Below, piece by piece: positions 36,523-43,260 of a stretch of DNA of 64,000 nucleotides. The stretch comes from Limimaricola sp027213785 (GTDB lineage: Bacteria; Pseudomonadota; Alphaproteobacteria; Rhodobacterales; Rhodobacteraceae): contig NZ_CP193755.1 in the NCBI RefSeq assembly GCF_050847355.1, positions 1,674,001-1,738,000 of the forward strand. Direction: 5' to 3'. The position numbers and the translations under genes were made by a program. The notes beneath the pieces are model-generated. The model saw nothing but the letters and a program-made list of their open reading frames with translations, made no database searches and was not told the origin of the DNA. Position 1 is the first letter of the stretch, and every line of letters begins with the position of its first letter.

Positions 36523-37305
36523 ATGAAACTCGCCACCTTCAACATCAACGGCGTCAAGGCGCGGATCGGCGCGCTTTCGGACTGGCTGCAGGAGCAAAAG
36601 CCCGACGTGGCGCTGCTGCAGGAGATCAAATCCGTCGACGAGCAGTTTCCGCGACAGCATTTCGAGGAGATGGGCTACACCGTCGAGACCCATGGCCAGA
36701 AGGGGTTCAACGGGGTGGCGATCCTGTCGCGGCTGCCGCTCGAGGACATCAGCCGCGGCCTGCCGGGGGACGAGACCGACGAGCAGGCGCGCTACATCGA
36801 GGCGACGGTGATCGGCGAGACGCGGCCGGTGCGGATGGGCTGCCTCTACCTGCCCAACGGCAACCCGGCGCCGGGGCCGAAATACGACTACAAGCTGGCT
36901 TGGATGGAACGGCTGCGGGACCGCGCCCGGGCGCTGCTGGCGCTCGAGGAGCCGGCGCTGCTCGCCGGCGACTGGAACGTGATCCCGCAGGCCGAGGACG
37001 CGGCCCGGCCGGAGGCCTGGGTCGAGGACGCGCTGTTCCGCCCCGAGACCCGCGCCGCCTATCGCCGGATCGAGACGCTGGGCTTCACCGACGCGTTCCG
37101 CGCCCGGGTGCGCGGCGCCGGGCACTATTCCTTCTGGGACTACCAGGCCAATTCCTGGGAACGGAACAACGGCATCCGCATCGACCACCTGCTGCTGTCG
37201 CCGCAGGCGGCGGATCTGCTGCGCGACGCCTGGATCGACCGCGAGGTGCGGGGCCGTGACAAGCCCTCGGACCATGTCCCGGTCTGGGTCGAACTCGACG
37301 CCTGA
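36523..37305 (+). CDS. xth: Exodeoxyribonuclease III
   Basis: 260 residues of the exonuclease-endonuclease-phosphatase fold. It begins MKLATFNINGVKARIGALSD. Motifs: LLQEIKSVDEQFPRQHFEEM with the metal-binding Glu, LAGDWNVIPQ and, near the C-terminus, SDHVPVWVEL with the catalytic Asp-His. The enzyme cuts at abasic sites and digests 3' ends in base-excision repair. A GC-rich terminator follows. Confidence 0.94.
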   Translation: MKLATFNINGVKARIGALSDWLQEQKPDVALLQEIKSVDEQFPRQHFEEMGYTVETHGQKGFNGVAILSRLPLEDISRGLPGDETDEQARYIEATVIGETRPVRMGCLYLPNGNPAPGPKYDYKLAWMERLRDRARALLALEEPALLAGDWNVIPQAEDAARPEAWVEDALFRPETRAAYRRIETLGFTDAFRARVRGAGHYSFWDYQANSWERNNGIRIDHLLLSPQAADLLRDAWIDREVRGRDKPSDHVPVWVELDA

Positions 37306-37323
37306 CCCCGAACCACAACACGC

Positions 37324-37359
37324 AAAGGGGGCGCGCGGTGAAAGCCGCGCGCCCCTTTC
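37324..37359 (+). terminator. Rho-independent terminator of xth
   Basis: Stem GGGGGCGCGCGG / CCGCGCGCCCC with one bulged G, loop TGAAAG, bordered by AAA and TTT. Confidence 0.8.
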
Positions 37360-37361
37360 GC

Positions 37362-37760
37362 ATATCGGCGCCCCCTCCCCGCATCGGCAGCGCGAAGACA
37401 ATGCCGCCCTGCCGCACAAAGAGAACTTCACGAATGCACATACTAAACTGTTCAGTTTACAGGATGGAAGCCCTATCTCTCCCTCATCGCAAGACACTGG
37501 AGACACCCCGAACGACACCAAGACCAAGGCGCGCGGCATGATCCGAAAAGGACATTCCGCGAGGCAGACGAGAGCTTTCAGCCCGAGTTTGTCGCCGCCT
37601 GTAACGGCACCGCCGCCTGCGACAGCTCGCGACAAAGCCGTGTTGGTCATGCGCCGCCAGGGGCGCGATATCCGAACTTGCAAGGCGCGCCGCAATCCGC
37701 GGTCGCCACCGGTACACATCATCGCCCCACCTCCCCGGGGCATTTCGAAAGGAAGACACC
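37362..37760. other. Long spacer containing an orphan palindrome
   Basis: About 400 bases without a convincing gene. Codons here look random in all frames, with frequent rare residues. The one clear structure is the palindrome at 37444-37459. The Shine-Dalgarno of the next gene (AAAGGAAG) ends the region. Confidence 0.6.
37444..37459. promoter_or_regulatory. Perfect palindrome TAAACTG-TT-CAGTTTA, operator candidate
   Basis: Arms of seven bases with a TT spacer, in an AT-rich patch. The size and symmetry suit a TetR-type dimer, but no regulator gene is adjacent. It lies about 300 bases upstream of the small secreted-protein gene. Confidence 0.5.
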
Positions 37761-38102
37761 ATGAAAACCCTGACCTTCGCCGCCGCCGTCGCTGCTGCCC
37801 TGACTGCCGCCCTGCCCGCCGCCGCCCTGACCGACAACCTCGGCGCCCAGCGTGCCGTCGCCGATGCCGGCCATGTCGAGCTTGACCGCGTGACCAGCGC
37901 CACCGGCGGCTATGTCGAGATCCTCGACGGTTCCAGCATCGAGACCGGCGTGCTGCTGGGCTCCGAAGATGTCCGCGCCGGGCTCGAGACCGACGTGCGC
38001 GTGCAGCTGATCCACCGCCCCTACCGCGACAACGTGATCGCCGTCCTCTACGACGCCGACGGCCAGGTCACCGCGACGCGCGAACTGCGCGTTCAGAACT
38101 GA
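37761..38102 (+). CDS. Small secreted protein of unknown function
   Basis: 113 residues. A signal peptide (MKTLTFAAAVAAALTAALPA, cleavage near AAA-LTD) is followed by about 90 residues with no domain I recognise. The mature part has alternating hydrophobic strands (GYVEILDGSSIETGVLLGSE, VRVQLIHRPYRDNVIAVLYD) suggesting a small beta fold. There are no cysteines. AAAGGAAG before the ATG and normal codon use indicate a real gene. Followed by two hairpins. Confidence 0.7.
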   Translation: MKTLTFAAAVAAALTAALPAAALTDNLGAQRAVADAGHVELDRVTSATGGYVEILDGSSIETGVLLGSEDVRAGLETDVRVQLIHRPYRDNVIAVLYDADGQVTATRELRVQN

Positions 38103-38111
38103 TCGCGCTTC

Positions 38112-38131
38112 GGGGGCGCCAAGCCCCCTTC
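38112..38131 (+). terminator. GC hairpin after the secreted-protein gene
   Basis: GGGGGC-GCCAA-GCCCCC followed by TTCT. Weak T-tract; it may act together with the hairpin at 38151. Confidence 0.5.
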
Positions 38132-38150
38132 TCTGCTCCAGTGGAGAACG

Positions 38151-38180
38151 GGCCCGTCATCTACGCGATGGCGGGCCTTT
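38151..38180 (+). terminator. Hairpin overlapping the monooxygenase 3' end
   Basis: GGCCCGTCAT / ATGGCGGGCC (one G-T pair) with a 7-base loop and TTT. It would stop plus-strand transcription. The loop holds the stop codon of the minus-strand FAD monooxygenase gene, so signal and coding sequence overlap. Confidence 0.55.
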
Positions 38181-39333
38181 CCCGTGTCACGTCATGCGCA
38201 TGGAGCCATGCCATCCGCGCGGTGAACCGATCCGGCGCCAGCCGACCGATCGCGCCGAGCCCCGCATGGGCCAGCCACCGCGCGGGACCCGAAAGATGAT
38301 AGTTGCGCGCATTGGCCTCGGCCGCCGCGATGGCGCGCCGCACCCGTGGCCCCCGCGTCTTGGCATAGAGATCCAACGCCGCGTCGAGATCGGTCTCCGC
38401 CTCGAGCGCGCGGGCCAGCACCCAGCCATCCTCGATTGCCAGATTGGCACCCTGCGCGAGAAAAGGCAGCGTCGGATGCGCCGCGTCGCCCAAGAGCACC
38501 AGCCGGCCACTATGCCAGCGCTCGGGCACCGGGTGCCGGAACAGCCCCCAGAGCCGCACCGCCTCGACCCGCTCCAGCAGTGCCCGCAGCTCCGGCGCGG
38601 CGTCCGAGAAAATGGCGCGCAGCCGCGCCGGATCGTCCTCATGGTCCCAGCCCTCGGGCGCCCAGCCCGGCTGTTCGCGTACCGCCACCATGTTGAGCCG
38701 CCCGCCGGGCAAGGGATAGGTCACCACGTGCCGCCCCGGCAGCATCCAGATCCGTGCCAGCGGGGCCGCGCCTGGCGCGTCGATCACCATGCGCCATGCC
38801 ACTTGGCCGGTGAAGACGGCCTCGCTGCCGGGAGCGACGAGGGGCCGCAGCGCCGAACGCAGCCCGTCGGCCGCGACGATCAGATCGGCCGCGGTCGAAG
38901 CCCCCTGTTCGAAATGAAGCTGCCCCGCATGCGGCTCGGCCCCCGTGACCGTCCGTCCGGTGATAATGCGGATACCGGCCTGACGTGCGGCCTCGGCCAA
39001 GAGATCGACGAGCGCGGCGCGATGCAGGAAACGATAGGGATATGCGCCACGATCGAGCGCGAAGCGGGCAATGGCGCGACCGGAACGGCCATCCATGGGC
39101 TGCACCGCCTCGGCGCGGGCCGAGGCGGCATCGAGCGCCGGACCGAGGCCCAGCCGCTCGAGCACCGCGGCGCCGTTGGGCGTGATCTGCAACCCGGCGC
39201 CGATCTCTCGCAGCGCCGGTGCGCGTTCGAAGATGTCGACTTCATGCCCCGCGCGCGCGAGGCAAAGCGCGGCGGTCAGGCCGCCGATCCCGGCGCCCGC
39301 GACGGCGATCCGCCGGGAGGGGCCGGGATTCAC
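38161..39333 (-). CDS. FAD-dependent monooxygenase (UbiH / salicylate hydroxylase-like)
   Basis: 390 residues, a group A flavoprotein hydroxylase. The dinucleotide motif is RIAVAGAGIGGLTAALCLAR, the D-G motif ADLIVAADGLRSALR, and the G-D motif LVLLGDAAHPTLPFLAQGAN. Such enzymes hydroxylate aromatic rings with NAD(P)H and O2; the substrate is unknown. I chose GTG 39333, 4 bases after the dksA stop, so it is probably translated from the dksA transcript. The C-terminal region past residue 350 is that of single-component hydroxylases. Confidence 0.82.
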   Translation of the reverse strand: MNPGPSRRIAVAGAGIGGLTAALCLARAGHEVDIFERAPALREIGAGLQITPNGAAVLERLGLGPALDAASARAEAVQPMDGRSGRAIARFALDRGAYPYRFLHRAALVDLLAEAARQAGIRIITGRTVTGAEPHAGQLHFEQGASTAADLIVAADGLRSALRPLVAPGSEAVFTGQVAWRMVIDAPGAAPLARIWMLPGRHVVTYPLPGGRLNMVAVREQPGWAPEGWDHEDDPARLRAIFSDAAPELRALLERVEAVRLWGLFRHPVPERWHSGRLVLLGDAAHPTLPFLAQGANLAIEDGWVLARALEAETDLDAALDLYAKTRGPRVRRAIAAAEANARNYHLSGPARWLAHAGLGAIGRLAPDRFTARMAWLHAHDVTRERPAIA

Positions 39334-39337
39334 CGGA

Positions 39338-39760
39338 TCAATCGTCGCGGTGCACGCGCTCGCGGCGTTCGTGGCGCTCCTGCGCCTCAAGGCTCATCGT
39401 GGCGATCGGACGAGCGTCGAGGCGGCGCAGCGAGATCGGCTCCCCGGTGATCTCGCAGTAGCCGTACTCGCCCTCGTCGATCCGCCGCAGCGCGGCGTCG
39501 ATCTTCGAGACCAGCTTGCGCTGACGATCCCGGGTACGCAGCTCCAGAGCCCGGTCGGTCTCTTCGCTGGCGCGGTCGGCGATGTCGGGAATGTTACGCG
39601 TCGCGTCCTTCATCCCCTCGATGGTGTCGCGGCTGTCCGACAGCAGTTCTGCCTTCCATGCCAAGAGTTTGCGACGGAAATATTCGAGCTGCCGCTCGTT
39701 CATGAACGGCTCGTCCTCGGCGGGCCGGTAGGTGTCGGAAAGAAAGGACTCGGCTTTCAT
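39338..39760 (-). CDS. dksA: RNA polymerase-binding transcription factor DksA
   Basis: 140 residues. A long N-terminal coiled coil (LEYFRRKLLAWKAELL through LVSKIDAALRRIDEG) precedes the globular domain. Of the usual four-Cys zinc finger only the first Cys remains (YGYCEITGEPISLRRLDARP), so this is the reduced-cysteine form seen in several alphaproteobacteria. DksA inserts into the RNA polymerase secondary channel and works with ppGpp. The monooxygenase follows at once. Confidence 0.93.
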   Translation of the reverse strand: MKAESFLSDTYRPAEDEPFMNERQLEYFRRKLLAWKAELLSDSRDTIEGMKDATRNIPDIADRASEETDRALELRTRDRQRKLVSKIDAALRRIDEGEYGYCEITGEPISLRRLDARPIATMSLEAQERHERRERVHRDD

Positions 39761-40121
39761 GTCTGCTCCCGTTGAAGGGCCAGCGCCGGGTCCCCAATCA
39801 CCCCGCTACCGGCGTACCCCTTATGCCGCCGTCCTACTCCCTGCGTCACCTCCTGTCACCCCTGTTTCTGCACCGCCGTGTCGCGGCGGCAACGGCGACT
39901 GCGGCTTTAAAATCAGGCGTTTCACAAATTCGTCATGCCAAAACACCCTGCCCGTGTTACTTGTTTGCAACATAACGTGTCTCATCCGTGGGATGAAAAT
40001 GACGATACGGCAGCTCGCCGCGACGCTGCGACGCGGCGCGGGTGCTGGACAGGCGCCTCTTGCGCAGGCTAGGGACGGCGTCGCGGTCAGGTCCGGCCGC
40101 GTCCCGCGCGGAGAGCTTGCG
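39761..40121. other. Spacer upstream of dksA and of the small membrane protein gene
   Basis: 361 bases. It should hold the promoters of both divergent genes. An AT-rich stretch (about 39900-39985) lies in the middle, flanked by a hairpin CCGCCG-TGTCG-CGGCGG (39873-39889). I could not place a promoter with confidence, and see no gene. Confidence 0.4.
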
Positions 40122-40292
40122 ATGATCCTTCCCCTGACCGGCCTCGTGATCGGCGCCATCCTCGGCGCATGGCGCGCGCGCCGTCATGGCGGCGGCGCCG
40201 CCGACATGGCGCAATGGGGAGCCGCGCATGGTGTCGCGCTCGGCGTCGTGGGGCTGTTCCTGCTTCTGCTCGTGAGCCGGCTCGCCGGCTGA
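40122..40292 (+). CDS. Small two-helix membrane protein
   Basis: 56 residues starting MILPLTGLVIGAILGAWRAR. A first helix (residues 2-16), a basic loop (RARRHGG), an amphipathic link and a second helix (HGVALGVVGLFLLLLV). GGAGAG lies upstream of the ATG. Similar tiny proteins are widespread in Rhodobacteraceae and are sometimes mis-annotated as acyltransferases; no function is established. Convergent with the NepR-like gene. Confidence 0.65.
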   Translation: MILPLTGLVIGAILGAWRARRHGGGAADMAQWGAAHGVALGVVGLFLLLLVSRLAG

Positions 40293-40315
40293 GACACACG
40301 GGATCGTGCCGGGGA

Positions 40316-40474
40316 TCAGCCGGCCCGGTCCTCGCGGCGCTTGTCCTGCCCCTGGCCGCGCGCCTGCAACTGCCGAAGCAGCTGGCTCAGGCGATCGGGG
40401 ACGTCCTGTTCGAGCGGAAAGGCCCGCTGCAACGCCGCGTCGCGTATCTTCTGGTCGAATTGCTCGAAATTCAT
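40316..40474 (-). CDS. 52-residue protein with a NepR-like pattern
   Basis: Starts MNFEQFDQKIRDAALQRAFP with GAGG six bases before the ATG, and ends in a charged tail (GQGQDKRREDRAG). The segment QDVPDRLSQLLRQLQARG matches the second helix of NepR anti-sigma factors (V-P-D-R-x-x-x-L-L-x-x-L). The first helix fits less well, with about three extra residues before VPDR. NepR sequesters the stress sigma factor EcfG until phosphorylated PhyR binds it. No phyR or ecfG gene is near, so it would be an orphan. It could instead be an unrelated helical hairpin. Confidence 0.55.
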   Translation of the reverse strand: MNFEQFDQKIRDAALQRAFPLEQDVPDRLSQLLRQLQARGQGQDKRREDRAG

Positions 40475-40644
40475 GGTTGCCTCGTTCAGTTGGACAACCC
40501 CCCTGACATGGTGACAATAGCATTAGCCCGGATTTGGTTCCCGAAGGGTTAATCACACTTGACGCAATCTGTGGCGTATCAGCCGCATGTGATCCGCAAG
40601 AGACGGTGCTTGCGGCGCCTCGTTCCCACCACCATATTCGCCAG

Positions 40645-41328
40645 ATGCTGAAGCTCTCGCCGCTCATCTTGGCCCTGCTCTACGGGTTCGCCGTCTACCA
40701 GGTTTCGGTCTGGCGCACCCGCCGTGCGCTCGACAGCCAATCGACCGAGCTGGCCGAACCGCGGCTGCGCGCGGCATGCGAGAAGCTGGCCCGCGCGCTC
40801 GAGCTGCCCCGGATCAAGGTGCATGTCTACGAGATCGCGCCGGTCAACGGGCTGGCCGCGCCGGACGGGCGGATTTTCCTGACCCGCGGCTTTCTGCAGA
40901 AATTCACCGCGGGCGAGGTCACCGCCGAGGAGATCGCCTCGGTCATCGCGCATGAGTTGGGCCACGTGGCGCTGGGTCACTCGCGTCGTCGCATGGTCGA
41001 TTTCTCGGCGCAGAACGCGCTGCGCACCGCGCTTGCGGCGCTCCTGTCGCGCATCATTCCCGGTATCGGCGGCCTGATCGCCAGCGGTCTGGCGCGGCTC
41101 GTGGCGGCGCGGATCAGCCGGGTCGACGAATACGAAGCCGACGCCTACGCCTCGGCGCTGATGATCAAGGCGGGCTTCGGCACCGGACCGCAGAAATCGT
41201 TGCTGTCCAAGCTCGACAGGCTGGCGGGCGCCGGCGGCGCCACCCCGGCCTGGCTGATGAGCCACCCCAAGACCGAGGCGCGGCTGAAGGCGATCGAGAC
41301 CAACGAGGCGAAGTGGCTCGGCGCTTAG
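40645..41328 (+). CDS. M48 family metalloprotease
   Basis: 227 residues. One N-terminal membrane segment (LSPLILALLYGFAVYQVSVW), then the zinc motif H-E-x-x-H in ASVIAHELGHVALGHSRRRM. The third ligand Glu is in RVDEYEADAYASALMIKAGF, and MSHPKTEARLKAIE is the usual C-terminal block. Relatives (HtpX, LoiP, BepA) degrade misfolded membrane or envelope proteins. Only a single helix, so not HtpX proper. Its stop overlaps the end of the convergent PIN gene by 4 bases. Confidence 0.88.
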   Translation: MLKLSPLILALLYGFAVYQVSVWRTRRALDSQSTELAEPRLRAACEKLARALELPRIKVHVYEIAPVNGLAAPDGRIFLTRGFLQKFTAGEVTAEEIASVIAHELGHVALGHSRRRMVDFSAQNALRTALAALLSRIIPGIGGLIASGLARLVAARISRVDEYEADAYASALMIKAGFGTGPQKSLLSKLDRLAGAGGATPAWLMSHPKTEARLKAIETNEAKWLGA

Positions 41329-41873
41329 CCCGCCGCCTCGACAGACTTGCCGAACCGGTTCAGCCGCGCCTTCTTCAACAGGCGGCGCGGCGTCCATTCC
41401 TCGCCCGAGAGGCGGCTCGCCTCGGACACCACGCCGGCCACCACCTCGCCCACCGGGCCCGGGTTCGCCTCGAACAGCCCCAGCAGGAAATTGTCCGGAT
41501 CGGCGCGCGACAGCCCTTCCTCGGCGAGGACGTCGCGCGGGAAATCCTTGGCGTTCATGGTGACGATCACGTCGCAATGCCCTGCGACCGCGCTGGCCAG
41601 CACGTGGACGTCGTCCGGGTCGGGCAGCCAGAGCCGGCGCTCCAGATCCGTGGCCACGGCGACCTCGGCGCGCGGGAACCGCGCGCCCAGCAGCGCGATC
41701 TCGCCGCGCGCGATCGCCTCGCCCCCCGGCCCCAGCCGCGCCGCCGCCCGCGCCCATTCCTCCGAGATCCGCGCGCTCCAGCGCGGCTCGTAGAGCCCCC
41801 GCCCGGCGCAGCCGAGCAGCAGTTCGCGCATCACCGTGGGATACAGGACGCAGGCGTCGAGCAGGACCCTCAC
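41325..41873 (-). CDS. PIN domain-containing protein
   Basis: 182 residues. The PIN nuclease core shows VRVLLDACVLYPTVMRELLL with the first Asp, and LPDPDDVHVLASAVAGHCDV with acidic residues, then VTMNAKDFPRDVL with the last Asp. This is a Rhodobacterales-type PIN family, longer than VapC. GTG start overlapping the rlmI stop (GTGA). There is no small antitoxin gene next to it. Confidence 0.82.
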   Translation of the reverse strand: MRVLLDACVLYPTVMRELLLGCAGRGLYEPRWSARISEEWARAAARLGPGGEAIARGEIALLGARFPRAEVAVATDLERRLWLPDPDDVHVLASAVAGHCDVIVTMNAKDFPRDVLAEEGLSRADPDNFLLGLFEANPGPVGEVVAGVVSEASRLSGEEWTPRRLLKKARLNRFGKSVEAAG

Positions 41874-43078
41874 AGCCGGAACACGAGCGCCTTGAGATAG
41901 CCGCCCTCGGCCAGTTGCGGCAGCACCGGGTGGTCGGCTCCGGCGAAACCGGTGTAGCAGATCGCGCCCTTCCGGCCCGCCTTGCCGATGCCGCGCGCCG
42001 AGGCGGCGCGGAACTTCGACAGGTCGGCCGCGTGGGAACACGAGCACAGCACGAGGTAGCCGCCCTCCTCGACCAGCGGCGCCGCGAGCCGGGCGATCCG
42101 CTCATAGGCCCGAAGCCCCGGCTCCAAGGCCTGCTTCGACGGCGCGAAGGCGGGCGGGTCGCAGACCACCACCTCGAAGCGGCGGCCCTCCTTGTCGAGC
42201 GCCGCCAGCGTGTCGAAGGCGTCGCCCTGCCGGGTCTCGAACCGCTCGGCCACGCCCGAGGCCTCCGCCCCCTTGCGTGCCAGGTCCAGCGCCGGGGCCG
42301 AGCCGTCCACGGCCAGCGCCGAGGCCGCGCCCTGCGCCAGCGCCGCGAGGCCGAAGCCGCCGACATGGCTGAACACGTCGAGCACGCGCGCATCCTTGGA
42401 CAGCCCGGCGGTGAAGGCGTGGTTCGGGCGCTGGTCGTAGAACAGCCCGGTCTTCTGGCCACCCATCAGATCGGCCATGTAGGTGGCGCCGTTCATCGGC
42501 ACCTCGACCGGCCCCTCGGGCGCCTCGCCGCGCAGCATCCGTAGTTCCTCGCCCAGTCCCTCGAGCCCGCGCGCCCGGCCCGAACCGTTGAGCACGACGC
42601 GGCGGATGCCGGTCGCGGCCAGAAGCGCGTCGGCGATGGTCTCGGCCCCGGTATCGGCCCAGGCCGCATTGGGCTGCAGCACAGCGATGTCGCCGAAGCG
42701 GTCGATCACCACGCCCGGCAGCCCGTCGGCCTCGGCATGGACCAGCCGGTAGAAAGGCTGATCGAACAGCGCCTCGCGGTGGCGCAGCGCGCGCACCAGC
42801 TTGGCGGCGATCCAGTCGCCGTCGATCACCGCCTCCGGGTCGCGGTCCAGCACGCGGGCCGCGATCTTGGAGCCGGGATTGACCGTGACCACGGCCATCG
42901 GCCGGCGCTCGGCATCCTCGAGGATCGCCAGCGCGCCGGGGGCGAGCGCCTTGGTGCGGCGGTCGAGAACCATTTCGTTGGCGAAGACCCAAGGAAAGCC
43001 GTGGCGGATCGCGCGGGCATCGGCCTTGGGCATCAGCCGGACGGTGGGATAGGGCGGGAGGTGCGGAAAGGGTGTCAT
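41870..43078 (-). CDS. rlmI: Class I SAM-dependent rRNA methyltransferase (RlmI-like)
   Basis: 402 residues. An N-terminal PUA-like domain (YPTVRLMPKADARAIRHGFP WVFANE region), then an EEHEE domain and a Rossmann methyltransferase: ARVLDVFSHVGGFGLAALAQ for SAM and VVVCDPPAFAPSKQALEPGL with the catalytic D-P-P-x-F. Cys in YLVLCSCSH is the typical C5 methyltransferase cysteine. RlmI methylates C1962 of 23S rRNA in E. coli. I chose ATG 43078. Confidence 0.85.
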   Translation of the reverse strand: MTPFPHLPPYPTVRLMPKADARAIRHGFPWVFANEMVLDRRTKALAPGALAILEDAERRPMAVVTVNPGSKIAARVLDRDPEAVIDGDWIAAKLVRALRHREALFDQPFYRLVHAEADGLPGVVIDRFGDIAVLQPNAAWADTGAETIADALLAATGIRRVVLNGSGRARGLEGLGEELRMLRGEAPEGPVEVPMNGATYMADLMGGQKTGLFYDQRPNHAFTAGLSKDARVLDVFSHVGGFGLAALAQGAASALAVDGSAPALDLARKGAEASGVAERFETRQGDAFDTLAALDKEGRRFEVVVCDPPAFAPSKQALEPGLRAYERIARLAAPLVEEGGYLVLCSCSHAADLSKFRAASARGIGKAGRKGAICYTGFAGADHPVLPQLAEGGYLKALVFRL

Positions 43079-43170
43079 GCGCTCTCCTACCCCGAGCGCC
43101 GGTCCACGAAAAGCCGCACCGCACGAAACCGGGCCGCCCATGGGCGGGTTTTTCCTTCAGGCGCCGCCGG

Positions 43171-43194
43171 TCCCGCTGGACCAGACCAGCGGGA
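43171..43194. repeat. Perfect inverted repeat upstream of edd
   Basis: TCCCGCTGG-ACCAGA-CCAGCGGGA, nine-base arms. It sits 7 bases before the LacI-type palindrome. It may terminate read-through or be a second operator. Confidence 0.5.
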
Positions 43195-43200
43195 CAGGTT

Positions 43201-43212
43201 GTTAGCGCTAAC
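43201..43212. promoter_or_regulatory. LacI-family operator candidate GTTAGCGCTAAC
   Basis: A perfect 12-base palindrome with the central CG step typical of LacI/GalR-family sites and close to GntR-type gluconate operators. It is centred about 55 bases before the edd start. The cognate regulator is not in the window. Confidence 0.6.
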
Positions 43213-43260
43213 GATCCGTGCTAACTGCGCGGCAACCCGATTACCGACAGGAGCTGCCAG

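Noticed and set aside
33579..36629. A very long open frame (over 1000 codons) on the minus strand opposite the penicillin-binding protein gene
   Set aside because: Its translation is low-complexity (runs of Gly, Arg, Ala, His), it has no domain, and it is antisense to a gene with intact catalytic motifs. Such shadows are expected in GC-rich DNA.
37256..37885. Open frame covering the spacer after xth
   Set aside because: It starts inside xth, runs through a terminator and into the secreted-protein gene in another frame, and shows no protein-like composition.
40475..40560. EcfG-type general stress promoter for the NepR-like gene
   Set aside because: A GGAAC element is present on the minus strand, but no GTT-type -10 element lies 16-17 bases downstream.
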